From Methylobacter sp. (GTDB taxonomy: Bacteria > Pseudomonadota > Gammaproteobacteria > Methylococcales > Methylomonadaceae): 59,415 nt of DNA. Both the position numbers and the translations under genes were made by a program. The notes under the pieces were generated by a model, which saw nothing but the letters and a program-made list of their open reading frames with translations, searched no databases and had not been told where the DNA came from. The DNA lies in contig JAQTQN010000003.1 of assembly GCA_028712225.1 (NCBI GenBank), forward strand, positions 1 to 59,415, in the 5' to 3' direction. This document shows, one piece after another, positions 1 through 8,284 of this stretch; the stretch's first letter is position 1, and every line of letters begins with the position of its first letter.

Positions 1-99
1 GAGGGCTAGCCCATCGCCATCTACTAAATTAAATTCTTTGTCTTTGGGTTTAGCTTGTTTTACTTCGGTATTGGTAGGGGGTTGAGTGACTCTAGCCAT
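1..99 (-). CDS. Tyrosine integrase, N-terminal fragment (cut by window edge)
   Basis: This frame is too short for the ORF track. It starts at the ATG complementary to 97-99 and runs off the left edge, giving 33 residues that end in NLVDGDGLAL. That motif, after a short basic stretch with KPKDKEF, is typical of the N-terminal DUF4102-type domain of P4-like phage and island integrases. The family catalyses site-specific recombination, commonly at the 3' end of tRNA or tmRNA genes. Here it lies directly downstream of the tmRNA in the same orientation, which fits an island integrated at ssrA. The catalytic domain is outside the window, so activity cannot be judged. Confidence 0.75.
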   Translation of the reverse strand, partial: MARVTQPPTNTEVKQAKPKDKEFNLVDGDGLAL

Positions 100-100
100 T

Positions 101-154
101 TTAGTAACACCGCATTTGATGATCTTGGGTCGATGTTACTATGCGTGTTACTAA
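101..154. repeat. 10-bp inverted repeat upstream of the integrase
   Basis: TTAGTAACAC at 101-110 is the exact reverse complement of GTGTTACTAA at 145-154. A further partial copy (GTTACT) lies near 135-140. The left arm abuts the integrase start codon. The arms could be an operator or an integrase/excisionase arm site. This is inferred from symmetry and position only. Confidence 0.4.
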
Positions 155-195
155 AACCCTAGGATTTTATAAGACCTTACAGGATATTATAGGCA

Positions 196-240
196 ATAAA
201 AAACCCGAAAACCCTGTATTATCAAGGTGTTTCGGGTTTA
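196..240 (-). terminator. ssrA: Intrinsic terminator after tmRNA
   Basis: On the minus strand a hairpin with arms close to AACCCGAAA/TTTCGGGTT, continuing with a bulge, is followed by a T-rich stretch (GGGTTTTTTATT). It lies about 25 bases past the tmRNA 3' end and would end its primary transcript. Confidence 0.7.
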
Positions 241-265
241 GTTTAACTCTTCTAAAACTTATAAG

Positions 266-645
266 TGGTGGAGGCGGCGGGGATTGAACCCGCGTCCGTA
301 AGTACTCCGCTGTAAGGTCTACATGCTTATCCCACACTTTTGATTTAGCCGATAACTACCCGTTGGGCCAAGAAAATTATCAGCGATTCCGTAAGGTTTT
401 AGGGCATCCGCTCCGGACAGGCTTCAGCACGATCTTATGTAATATGACCTCTGAGCGTCCAGCGAACCGAACTCCACCCGCATAAGCACAGATGGTCAAA
501 GGAATGGGAGCTGTGTTTAAGCAGCTAACGCCATTGAGTAGTTTTCGTCATTTGCGAATACTTTTTTTCTGTAGGATTTACGAGGTGTACAGTCCTCGGC
601 ATGCACTTAAAGTTTCGCTACCCACGTCGAAGCCATGTCGCCCCC
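266..645 (-). ncRNA. ssrA: Transfer-messenger RNA (tmRNA)
   Basis: tmRNA rescues stalled ribosomes in trans-translation with SmpB. The 5' end (minus strand) reads GGGGGCGACATGGCTTCGAC and the 3' end closes with the T-arm GCGGGTTCAATCCCCGC and an encoded CCA. The seven-base acceptor stem GGGGGCG pairs with CGCCTCC including one G-U pair, which fixes both ends. A resume-codon ORF encoding the tag peptide lies inside. Length is about 380 nt, normal for a one-piece bacterial tmRNA. The gene is adjacent to an integrase, and its 3' end is the probable attachment core. Confidence 0.97.
517..555 (-). other. tmRNA tag-peptide reading frame (ANDENYSMALAA)
   Basis: Starting from a GCA resume codon, the frame encodes ANDENYSMALAA followed by TAA. 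The ANDENY start and ALAA end match proteobacterial ssrA degradation tags recognised by ClpXP and SspB-type adaptors. Two extra residues (S, M) sit in the middle compared with the familiar ANDENYALAA tag. Confidence 0.95.
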
Positions 646-702
646 GTGGATTAATAATTTAACAAATAATTATGTTAAATACTACACAATTTTTATTTGC
701 CG

Positions 703-2304
703 TTAATCAACCAGCATTCTTGCCAGTGGATCCTTTTCTTGCGCGGGCTGCCGTGTTTTTTCCGGCTGTTTTGCGCATTGTTGAATAATTTCCAGCAATT
801 GCTGGATTTGTTCGGCGTGTTGCTGAACGATTACTGTTATAGAGTCTGAAACTGAGATTTCAAGGGTCGTTAGTGCTTGATTTAATCCTTTGTTAAGACC
901 TCTGATAGCGGTTTTTTTCAGCGACGGTTGAGCTTTTTTAATAACGAAGAAGGGTATCAACCAGCTCAAGGCAATCGCCAAGGTGCTGTGAATAGCAAAA
1001 TCAACGCCCAAGTATTGGCTGTGGGTGATGTTACTGGTGTAGTAGCCCATGAACACTTGGTAGCCGACCCAGGCCATAACCGTTAACGGCAGCAGTATTT
1101 CGGCGAGGCGCATGGTTTTTAAAAAAATCCGTTGGGCTAAGTTGCCGGGATTGGCTAAAGCCTGGCGCACGGCAAGCGCACTTTGGTCTAGGATGATTTT
1201 TTCAGCCTGTTCGCGGATAGGTGTCAGCTGCTGCCTGACGGGCGCGGTTGGCATGCCGAGTTGACTGGCATTGCTGATAAATTCATCCAGGGCATCATCC
1301 AGCCTGCTTTGCGCCCAGGTGTCCCAAAGCACAATTTGATTCATTGATGGATGGGTAATCAAGTCGGCAGTGTGCTCGGCATAATAATTAGCCGCTTGCT
1401 GTATCGGCCAAACAAATCCTTGCAGCAGGAGTTTGGCAGAGTGATGCCATTGCTGTTGCCATATTCCAGGCAATTGCTGAGCGGCGTTATCTTCACCAAG
1501 TTTCGGCACGATCTGTTGCAGGCGCTGTGCGAGTTCTTGTGTGCGAACTTGCAGCCCGCGTTGTTCGAGCTGTTCGATGGTGTGCTGGGTTGCCAGCGTT
1601 ACTAGGGTTGATTTTAATGACTCGAACTCATCGCTTGGTGACACTGGATCGCAGATGGTTTTGAAGATGATCGGCTCATTAAAACCGGCTTGCTGCAGTT
1701 GCTGGATGAAGTCTTGGTATTGTTCGGTTTGTCCCCTATCCCACTGATTAAAGACAAACAGCCAGGCATGTTTACCGCCCTCGGCAAGCAAGAGCCGCCA
1801 GGCTTTGTTGTCGCGATAACGTTCGGGACTCACCACATAAATCAGTACATCGATGTGCGGCAGCCATTGTAAGACTTGGTGTTTGTTAGTTTGCTCGGTG
1901 CTGTCAATATCGGGCATGTCAATCCAAACGATGTGTTGGCTGGAGTCATCCTGATGTGCCGCGATATTGACTTGGTCGACAGGGAATTGCGCAGGCAAGT
2001 GTTGCAGCGTCACCGTGTGGTGATGGTACAAGGTGACTTCTCTGGAGGTGGGTCGTTCCACACCGGCTTTGGCGATAGCTTTACCAGCCAAGCGGTTGAG
2101 CAACGAGCTTTTGCCGACGCCGGTGCCGCCCATAAAAGCGACAATCAACGGTCTGGATTGACCAAGATCAAATAATGCGGCGGGTGCTTGTAATTCAATA
2201 TCGCTGATAGCGTGCAAGCTATCTTGATTGATCCAGCCGGCCGCTAGAGCTTGTTCAGCCCAGCATTGGGCGTTTTTAAGTAAATCAGAGTAATCGTAAG
2301 CCAT
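703..2304 (-). CDS. Membrane-associated Era/dynamin-like GTPase (second of a pair)
   Basis: The protein has a P-loop GGTGVGKSS near residue 59, a G3-like DMPDIDS motif and a G4-like NQWD motif, so it should bind GTP. Two hydrophobic segments near residues 398-418 and 436-455 suggest membrane anchoring. The C-terminal 80 residues are Gln-rich and probably helical. This layout resembles large GTPases of the dynamin/Era group, but I cannot assign a named family. It overlaps the upstream GTPase gene by 20 bp, implying co-transcription and perhaps a heteromeric pair. The substrate process (membrane remodelling, ribosome or stress function) is unknown. Confidence 0.75.
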   Translation of the reverse strand: MAYDYSDLLKNAQCWAEQALAAGWINQDSLHAISDIELQAPAALFDLGQSRPLIVAFMGGTGVGKSSLLNRLAGKAIAKAGVERPTSREVTLYHHHTVTLQHLPAQFPVDQVNIAAHQDDSSQHIVWIDMPDIDSTEQTNKHQVLQWLPHIDVLIYVVSPERYRDNKAWRLLLAEGGKHAWLFVFNQWDRGQTEQYQDFIQQLQQAGFNEPIIFKTICDPVSPSDEFESLKSTLVTLATQHTIEQLEQRGLQVRTQELAQRLQQIVPKLGEDNAAQQLPGIWQQQWHHSAKLLLQGFVWPIQQAANYYAEHTADLITHPSMNQIVLWDTWAQSRLDDALDEFISNASQLGMPTAPVRQQLTPIREQAEKIILDQSALAVRQALANPGNLAQRIFLKTMRLAEILLPLTVMAWVGYQVFMGYYTSNITHSQYLGVDFAIHSTLAIALSWLIPFFVIKKAQPSLKKTAIRGLNKGLNQALTTLEISVSDSITVIVQQHAEQIQQLLEIIQQCAKQPEKTRQPAQEKDPLARMLVD

Positions 2305-4093
2305 GGCGTTTTTCTTTAAGTTGGGCTTCTGCCGCCTGGAGTTGTTCAGGGGAAATGTTGAAGTTCATAGTCGAAGACACTGACGCGGGCAACTGCCTTA
2401 AGCTTTCGCGCAGGCAGTTGATAAATAAGTTTTGTTTTACGGTATTGAGCTGCTGTTGTTTGAGTTCGCGTTCTACCTTACCCATATAACTGCCGATAGC
2501 GCTCTCTGTCAGTAATGAGGTAACGGTGAACATCGCCGGGGCAATGATCAAATCGTGCAAGCCCACGCCGCCGGTATTGAGCGCTAGTGCAATGGCCGCC
2601 GCATCAGCGGTAACGCGGGTTGCACGCAGGCTATTGAGGGCCAGCGGTTGTTTTTGCAGCTGTTGATATAAGCGGTGCGCGGCACTTTCCACGTCCTGTT
2701 GAAAATCCACATGATAGCTTTTTGCGGCATCATCAAATTCGAGCAACAGCCTTTGTTTTTGATTGCGCAGCACGTTGGAGAGCTGTTGCCACCACTGATT
2801 TTGACGGCTTTGCTCAGTTTCATCCAACAAATGATCCGCCAATTGAATCAGCAAGTGCTCGGCGATTTGTTTGAGCAATGCCAGCTCATGGCTGCTATTG
2901 GCAAGATGCAGGCGTTTTCGTCCCAACTTCATCATTTGTCGGACCGGCCAAGTCAGTATTTTACGCGTACTGGCCAGCACTCCGGCTAAGCCGGGTATTT
3001 CCAGCAGATTTAACAGTTCTGCCAGCGCATATTGAAAGGTCTCATAATGATGCGGATGATCGAGAAAGTTCTGCTGATACGAGAGTAGAGCCTGTTCAAT
3101 GTTTTGTTCAATCAAATCGTGCCAGTGCTGTAAGGCTTGATGTTCAGCAAGTACCGGTTCCAGCCAGATTGGCCAATATTTTTGCAGGTATTCTTGCTCT
3201 AAGCGCGCCTGTTTTTTTCTTGTCGAGGTCTTAGCGATGCGCTGCAGCAGCTCTTGCACGTATTCTGGTAATACGGGCAGACCAAGCTGTTTTTGATAAT
3301 ACAAGGGTACGATTTTCGGCGCTGCATCGCTTCTGGTCTGTTGCCATTTCTCTTGTAGCGACCGGATAAGCACGGCTTCCGAGCCTTCTACCAGTTTATT
3401 CAAAAAAATCAGGGTAGGCTGGTTTAAGGTCTCAATAGCAGACATCGCATCCCAGACCGATTGATCAGCGTATTTTTCTTTACTGACGACTAAAATGATG
3501 ACATCCGCCAACGCAACCGTCCTGAGTACGCCCTCCCTGTAATTGGCGGCGTCTATTGAATCAAAATCCGGGCTATCCCACACCACGCAAGGGGGCAGGT
3601 TGGCAGAGCCGATCGGGGTTTCGGCTAGTGAGTAACAATCGAAACGATCAGGCGTGAGTTGCGCGGGCGATAGCTGCTGAAACCGGCCGAAATAGCGCTG
3701 TAAGCTTTGACAGTCTTGTGTCGGTAGCCAATTACAAAATCCCTGGGGATGCACGGTATAGCCTGCCAACGGGCTCACGCCAGCTATTGGACTGTTTAAT
3801 AACACGTTAACCAGTGAACTTTTGCCAGCCTGGGTTGGGCCGATCACGGCAATTTGCAGAGGCAGCTTCGGCTCGGTAGCCAGCAGCTTGCCTTTGCGCA
3901 AAAACGCTTCAGCCAACAGCAATTGATCTATGCGCTGTTGATACTGAGAGGCGTTGATTTGATTACCTTGCTGGTCAAGAACCAACTGGTAACGCTGTTG
4001 TAACGATAGGATAAATTCCAGCATACATGGTGGCTGAGGGTTATAATAACCTTGCATTTTACTTTGTTTAGTAATTTGGCGTATCAACATCAC
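2285..4093 (-). CDS. GTPase domain protein, partner of the downstream GTPase
   Basis: A P-loop (IGPTQAGKSS) lies near residue 85, followed by DSPDFDS as G3 and LNKL near the expected G4 position. A long Gln-rich helical region follows, with an Ala/Gly-rich hydrophobic stretch near residue 500-530 that may touch the membrane. The domain order parallels the overlapping downstream gene, so the two look like diverged paralogues working together. The start is uncertain: the track start is GTG with no clear ribosome site, and MLEFILS (start at 4024) gives a more usual N-terminus. I recognise no named family beyond the GTPase fold. Confidence 0.7.
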   Translation of the reverse strand: MMLIRQITKQSKMQGYYNPQPPCMLEFILSLQQRYQLVLDQQGNQINASQYQQRIDQLLLAEAFLRKGKLLATEPKLPLQIAVIGPTQAGKSSLVNVLLNSPIAGVSPLAGYTVHPQGFCNWLPTQDCQSLQRYFGRFQQLSPAQLTPDRFDCYSLAETPIGSANLPPCVVWDSPDFDSIDAANYREGVLRTVALADVIILVVSKEKYADQSVWDAMSAIETLNQPTLIFLNKLVEGSEAVLIRSLQEKWQQTRSDAAPKIVPLYYQKQLGLPVLPEYVQELLQRIAKTSTRKKQARLEQEYLQKYWPIWLEPVLAEHQALQHWHDLIEQNIEQALLSYQQNFLDHPHHYETFQYALAELLNLLEIPGLAGVLASTRKILTWPVRQMMKLGRKRLHLANSSHELALLKQIAEHLLIQLADHLLDETEQSRQNQWWQQLSNVLRNQKQRLLLEFDDAAKSYHVDFQQDVESAAHRLYQQLQKQPLALNSLRATRVTADAAAIALALNTGGVGLHDLIIAPAMFTVTSLLTESAIGSYMGKVERELKQQQLNTVKQNLFINCLRESLRQLPASVSSTMNFNISPEQLQAAEAQLKEKRHGLRLL

Positions 4094-4143
4094 AACAACA
4101 ATAAATACTCACCGGGACCTGTACTTAACTTGAGGTTATGTTT

Positions 4144-4584
4144 ATGAAAAAACTCTCTGCTCTCCTGCTTGTTATCGCGTCACTCGCCTTGGTTGCTTGT
4201 GGAAAAGGCGAACAAATCAACGGCCACAATACGAACACCGCTTATAAATCGATAAAAATGATAAAAAATCGTTTGCCGGCTGATAACCGTATCGAATATG
4301 AAGTTTCATTCTGGACTATCCGTGATTCGATTAAAGATGATGGTGAATTTTTATCTACAGTGGACGGTAAAAATCCACAACAAATTGTTGAGTTAGGTAA
4401 AGAATTTTATCAAAAACGCAAAGTTGCCGGATTTAAGGAATATGAGCAGTATGCAAGCTGGGAAGAAATGATTGCCAAATTTGGTAAAGAAAGAATTGAG
4501 CAGGACCGGTCTAAAAGCAAAAACAAAAAAGATCAAGTCGATTCTTCTCGCGACAACGTGATGTATAAGCTCGACAACATTTAA
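4144..4584 (+). CDS. Small lipoprotein of unknown function
   Basis: MKKLSALLLVIASLALVACG is a lipoprotein signal with lipobox LVAC, so the mature protein starts at the Cys and should be membrane-anchored. I chose the ATG at 4144 over the one at 4138 because GAGG lies eight bases before it and only two before the other. The mature part is charged, about 125 residues, and rich in Lys and Asp toward the C-terminus. It is transcribed divergently from the GTPase pair. No family is recognised. Confidence 0.75.
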   Translation: MKKLSALLLVIASLALVACGKGEQINGHNTNTAYKSIKMIKNRLPADNRIEYEVSFWTIRDSIKDDGEFLSTVDGKNPQQIVELGKEFYQKRKVAGFKEYEQYASWEEMIAKFGKERIEQDRSKSKNKKDQVDSSRDNVMYKLDNI

Positions 4585-4594
4585 TCGTTCTAAT

Positions 4595-4621
4595 GCAGGG
4601 TGCGTCCGTACCCTGCTTTTT
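4595..4621 (+). terminator. Intrinsic terminator after the lipoprotein gene
   Basis: GCAGGGT and ACCCTGC form a perfect 7-bp stem around an 8-base loop and are followed directly by TTTTT. It ends the plus-strand lipoprotein transcript at the convergent junction with the DUF2959 gene. Confidence 0.85.
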
Positions 4622-5279
4622 ATCGTCCAGGCAGGGCTTTTTGACTGCCTAAAGCCGCAACAAATTGACTAGCCTCGGCGATGGTCAGTTCCATTGCTTG
4701 AATCAGCTGAGAAATATCCACCCCAATTTCAATAAACTCGTGCCGCAATGCCGCAATCGCTTGGGCATTGAGGTTATGTTTAAGATACAGCACTTGATCC
4801 TTAAACGCCGCCAGCACCGGCTGAATTTTCGACTCGGCGCGCTGCATGGTGCGAATTAGCCGGGCATAGTTTTGCCGAGCCATTTTTAATTGCTGGCGAC
4901 TGCTGTTACGCAAGGCGCGATTGGTATATTCATTTAGCTCGTTTTCCCATTCCACAAACAACGCTTCGCTGACTTCTTCTATCGCGCGGATTCTATTGCT
5001 CACCGACTCCGATCTAGCGCAGCAGTATTGATACTGTCTATTGAGCAAGTTGTATTTATGCTCCATCGGCGTGTCATTGACATGAACCAGACTTTTAAAA
5101 CGCTCCAGTGCGTCCTGAAATTCATCGCGCGTTTCTTGCAATCCAGTACAGGCCTGTTCCACATGGCCCACAACAATGTTGCGCTTAGAATCACCGATAG
5201 ATTCCCGCGCCTGGTAATAGGCCGTCCGGAACTTTTTGGCAAGAAACCGGCTGATTAAATTAAATGCGTCTTCGGCCAT
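4620..5279 (-). CDS. DUF2959 family protein lacking a signal peptide
   Basis: The whole protein is helical and matches my memory of DUF2959: a VVGHVEQA segment, a DEFQDALERFKSLV helix, then FVEWENELNEY, and a conserved LKHNLNAQAIAAL block before a final coiled helix. Most members I know of are lipoproteins or exported; this one begins MAEDAFNLISRFL with no signal, suggesting a cytoplasmic form. It overlaps the upstream amino acid kinase by 25 bp and so belongs to the pabB operon. Its molecular role is unknown. Confidence 0.75.
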   Translation of the reverse strand: MAEDAFNLISRFLAKKFRTAYYQARESIGDSKRNIVVGHVEQACTGLQETRDEFQDALERFKSLVHVNDTPMEHKYNLLNRQYQYCCARSESVSNRIRAIEEVSEALFVEWENELNEYTNRALRNSSRQQLKMARQNYARLIRTMQRAESKIQPVLAAFKDQVLYLKHNLNAQAIAALRHEFIEIGVDISQLIQAMELTIAEASQFVAALGSQKALPGR

Positions 5280-5833
5280 GAATTTGTCTGCGAGTTAATG
5301 ATGTGAATGGTAAAAGCTGCGTTTTGCACAGCTGCACAAAATGCATTGTCGATTGTACCCCGGGCTGCCAGCTCAGCTAAATTTTGGTCAGGTTCAATGA
5401 CGGCAGACTTTACCAAAATCAAATCACTGGCAGATACCGCACCGGCCAACCAAGCTGCCAAACTGTCTGAGGTAATGTCCCAGCTGGCCGTTATTCCGGC
5501 AACATCAAGTTCGTGAATATTGGGTGACCAGATCAGCGTTTGTGCCTGGCCTGACTGCGCCTGAATATCGGCAACGGTTTCGGCTATCGTAAATTGGCTT
5601 TTCAGTCCGTTGATCAGCAGCGCCATTTGCTGCATCGCCAGCAAAGCCATGACATGGGCGGTGCGATCATCAAATTGCCAGCGAAGTTGTGCCATTCTGA
5701 CCTGATCGGCAAATACCCCACCACCCGGCACAATCACCACTGAGTCGTTTTGGTAGTGTTGTTCTATCTGCTGCAAACAATCAAGCAACGTACCGGATTG
5801 CTCCAGGCTGCCGCCTAATTTAACTACGATCAC
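5255..5833 (-). CDS. MfnE-type amino acid kinase family protein (methanofuran/H4MPT cofactor lineage)
   Basis: The N-terminus IVVKLGGSL and the following VPGGGVFADQVR block are nucleotide-binding motifs of the amino acid kinase fold. The segments RTAHVMALLAMQQMA and SWDITSDSLAAWLA fit the branch that includes archaeal MfnE, which phosphorylates aminomethylfuranmethanol phosphate in methanofuran synthesis; methylotroph homologues are found among C1-cofactor genes. The length (192) suits this compact kinase branch. It overlaps pabB by 14 bp and DUF2959 by 25 bp. A link to tetrahydromethanopterin or methanofuran synthesis is an inference from family and operon, and the substrate is not shown. 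Confidence 0.72.
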   Translation of the reverse strand: MIVVKLGGSLEQSGTLLDCLQQIEQHYQNDSVVIVPGGGVFADQVRMAQLRWQFDDRTAHVMALLAMQQMALLINGLKSQFTIAETVADIQAQSGQAQTLIWSPNIHELDVAGITASWDITSDSLAAWLAGAVSASDLILVKSAVIEPDQNLAELAARGTIDNAFCAAVQNAAFTIHIINSQTNSWPKTHLI

Positions 5834-7205
5834 TGCTTTGCAATTGCTTCAATAGATTCAGCATTGCGGCGGCTTTATCGAAGCATTCTTGATATTCCTC
5901 TTCCATAACCGAATCGTTGACGATGCCGCCGCCCGCCCAAAAGCGAATAGTTCCGGCGGAATGTACCAGTGTTCTTATGGCGATATTGGTATCCATATTG
6001 CCATCGAAACCAATGTAACCGATGGCACCGCAGTAAACACCGCGACGATGTGGTTCAAGTTCTTCGATGATTTCCATCGAGCGAATTTTAGGCGCGCCGG
6101 TGATGGAGCCGCCTGGAAAGCAACTTCTTAACAAATCCAAAGCCTGCTTGTCTTCCGCCAACTCGCCGGTCACCGTGCTGACCAGGTGATGCACGGTCGC
6201 ATAGCTTTCTACATCAAACAGCACCGGCACTTTAACCGAACCGCTTTTGCAGGTTTTACTGATGTCGTTGCGCAGCAAATCGACAATCATCAGGTTTTCG
6301 GCACGGTCTTTTTTACTGTGTTGTAAATCGTGTGAGTGTTGAAGATCTTCGGCTTCATTAATACTGCGGGGTCGCGTACCCTTGATCGGCTTAGTCTCGA
6401 CTACACGGTCAGTCAGTTTTAAAAAGCGCTCCGGCGATGAACTTAATATTTGCACGTCGGGGGTTGTGAGATAGCAACTAAAAGGTGCCGCATTTAACTT
6501 ACGCAACGTCTGATAAGCGACCCACGGATCACCCTCGCAAGGCGCAACAAAACGCTGTGCAAGGTTGACTTGATAGCAATCGCCTTCTTTTAGATATTGT
6601 TTGATTTTATTAAAGGCCGTCGCGTACGCCTGTTTATCCATGTTAGCTGTAACCGGCCCCAACACTTTGAAGTCCGTATGCGCAGGCTCAACAGGCTGGC
6701 GGCTAAATTGGTTCAGCAACATTTGCCACGTTGCTTCATCGCAGTGCTGGGCTATCAGGTGAGTGCTTTGCTGCTGATGATCGACCACCACTGCCCAGTC
6801 ATAAATGCCAACGGCCATTTCGGGGATATGTTCGGCATCTTCGGCAAGTGCCGGAAGTTTTTCTAAACGACGCGCCAAGTCATAAGCAAAATAGCCAATT
6901 GCACCGCCATTAAATGGCAAGTCATGGGCTTCACGGCTGTAGCCTGCCAGTTGTTGTTTAACTAATTCGAAAGGATCGGCACCGGACGTTTGGGTAACGC
7001 CATCACGAGTAATTTGGGTGACGTCACCTTGGGTTACTAAGGTACAACGTGGTTCGGCAGCGATTATGTCGTAGCGGCCCTGAGTGCAGTGTGGATAACC
7101 GCTGTCAAGAAATACGGCCCATGGCTGGCTGGCGATAACAGAAAATAGCGTCGCGCTATCTTGAAAATACGGCAACGAGCATAAACGTTGAGTCGGTGAG
7201 GGCAT
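5820..7205 (-). CDS. pabB: Aminodeoxychorismate synthase component I
   Basis: This chorismate-binding enzyme converts chorismate, with ammonia from PabA, to aminodeoxychorismate, the precursor of p-aminobenzoate for folate and, in C1 users, tetrahydromethanopterin. The motif KPIKGTRPR places a Lys at residue 275, the signature that separates PabB from anthranilate synthase (which has Ala there). The later motifs LIVDLLRNDI, PGGSITGAPK and YCGAIGYI are intact, and 461 residues is normal. It is the first gene of an overlapping three-gene operon with an MfnE-type kinase, so C1 cofactor supply is a plausible use of the product. Confidence 0.93.
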   Translation of the reverse strand: MPSPTQRLCSLPYFQDSATLFSVIASQPWAVFLDSGYPHCTQGRYDIIAAEPRCTLVTQGDVTQITRDGVTQTSGADPFELVKQQLAGYSREAHDLPFNGGAIGYFAYDLARRLEKLPALAEDAEHIPEMAVGIYDWAVVVDHQQQSTHLIAQHCDEATWQMLLNQFSRQPVEPAHTDFKVLGPVTANMDKQAYATAFNKIKQYLKEGDCYQVNLAQRFVAPCEGDPWVAYQTLRKLNAAPFSCYLTTPDVQILSSSPERFLKLTDRVVETKPIKGTRPRSINEAEDLQHSHDLQHSKKDRAENLMIVDLLRNDISKTCKSGSVKVPVLFDVESYATVHHLVSTVTGELAEDKQALDLLRSCFPGGSITGAPKIRSMEIIEELEPHRRGVYCGAIGYIGFDGNMDTNIAIRTLVHSAGTIRFWAGGGIVNDSVMEEEYQECFDKAAAMLNLLKQLQSSDRS

Positions 7206-7255
7206 TGAGTATGTTTGGGAGAGTTAAAACGATAAGCTTAGAAGCGGCCAGAGAT

Positions 7256-7274
7256 GGGCATTAAAACAATGCCC
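7256..7274. terminator. Weak hairpin between propeller gene and pabB
   Basis: GGGCATT and AATGCCC form a perfect 7-bp stem with a 5-base loop about 30 bases after the propeller stop codon. No T-run follows on either strand, so it may only weakly terminate or may protect a 3' end. Confidence 0.35.
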
Positions 7275-7300
7275 TTCGCATATCTTAAATCTTGGCGGCG

Positions 7301-8284
7301 TTATTTACCAAAAAACTGTCCGAATGCCCGACTACCTTCGCCGGTTTTAATGGTATTAACCACTTTTAAAGTGTTGCCGTCGATTACCGACACCGTGCCA
7401 TCAAACCAGTTAGCGACATAAACATGACGATCATCGGGATGGGTGCTGATACCTTCCGGTTTATCACCCACTTTAATAAGAGCAATTTCTTTTAAGGATT
7501 CAGTGTCGACAACCGACACGGAACCATCATCCTGGTTAGTGACAAATAAGCGGCTGTCATTGAGCGCCAGTGTTGTCGCATAGGGCAGCATGTTGACTTT
7601 GACGGTGCGTATCGGCTTCATACGGTTGGCGTCAACCACAGTCACATCGTCACTTTGCACATTGGCTACGTAAATACGCTCGCCTTTGCTATCGATAGTC
7701 AGTCCGAACGGATGCTTGCCTACGTCAACGGTCGCTTCGATAGTTAATGACTTGAGGTCAATTTTCGACACCGAATTACTGAGTCTATTGGCGACGTAAA
7801 GCCATTGATTATTTGGACTGATAACCAAGCCGGAGGGCGACTCTCCTACGGCAATTCTTTTAATCACTTGCCAATCGCCGGCATCCAGCACAGCAACCGA
7901 ATTGGTATACCAATCGGCGACATAAACGCGCTTACCATCGGGAGCAACAGCAATACCCAAGGCGCCATCGCTTACCTCTACTTTATTCAGAAGCTGATGG
8001 GTATGGGTATCCAGCACTGCAAAGCCTTTACCTTCCGGGGTGCTGACATAGCAATAACGGCCATCGGGTGATACCGCAATGCCCGCCGGTTTACCCGGAA
8101 CAGCAATGGTATTGACGACCTTAGCTTGGTCGGTATCAATCACCGAGACGCTGTCATCTAATTGATTGCTGATGTAAGCATAAGGAGCAGCCATGACATG
8201 CGCTGATAAAAAAACGGTAGCGACAAACATCGCTACCGTCATTTTGTTCACTGAGAACACAGAAGCAGCCTTACTTTTCAGCAA
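7301..8284 (-). CDS. Periplasmic YVTN/NHL-type seven-bladed beta-propeller
   Basis: After a signal peptide (cleavage near VMA-AP) the protein is built of about seven repeats of roughly 42 residues, each carrying VYVAN- or YISN-like strands followed by SVSVID. Such YVTN propellers are common in the periplasm of methylotrophs, often near PQQ-dependent dehydrogenases, and are thought to act as binding scaffolds. The gene overlaps the upstream mxaD-like gene by 14 bp, so the two are translationally coupled. No catalytic residues are evident. Confidence 0.88.
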   Translation of the reverse strand: MLKSKAASVFSVNKMTVAMFVATVFLSAHVMAAPYAYISNQLDDSVSVIDTDQAKVVNTIAVPGKPAGIAVSPDGRYCYVSTPEGKGFAVLDTHTHQLLNKVEVSDGALGIAVAPDGKRVYVADWYTNSVAVLDAGDWQVIKRIAVGESPSGLVISPNNQWLYVANRLSNSVSKIDLKSLTIEATVDVGKHPFGLTIDSKGERIYVANVQSDDVTVVDANRMKPIRTVKVNMLPYATTLALNDSRLFVTNQDDGSVSVVDTESLKEIALIKVGDKPEGISTHPDDRHVYVANWFDGTVSVIDGNTLKVVNTIKTGEGSRAFGQFFGK

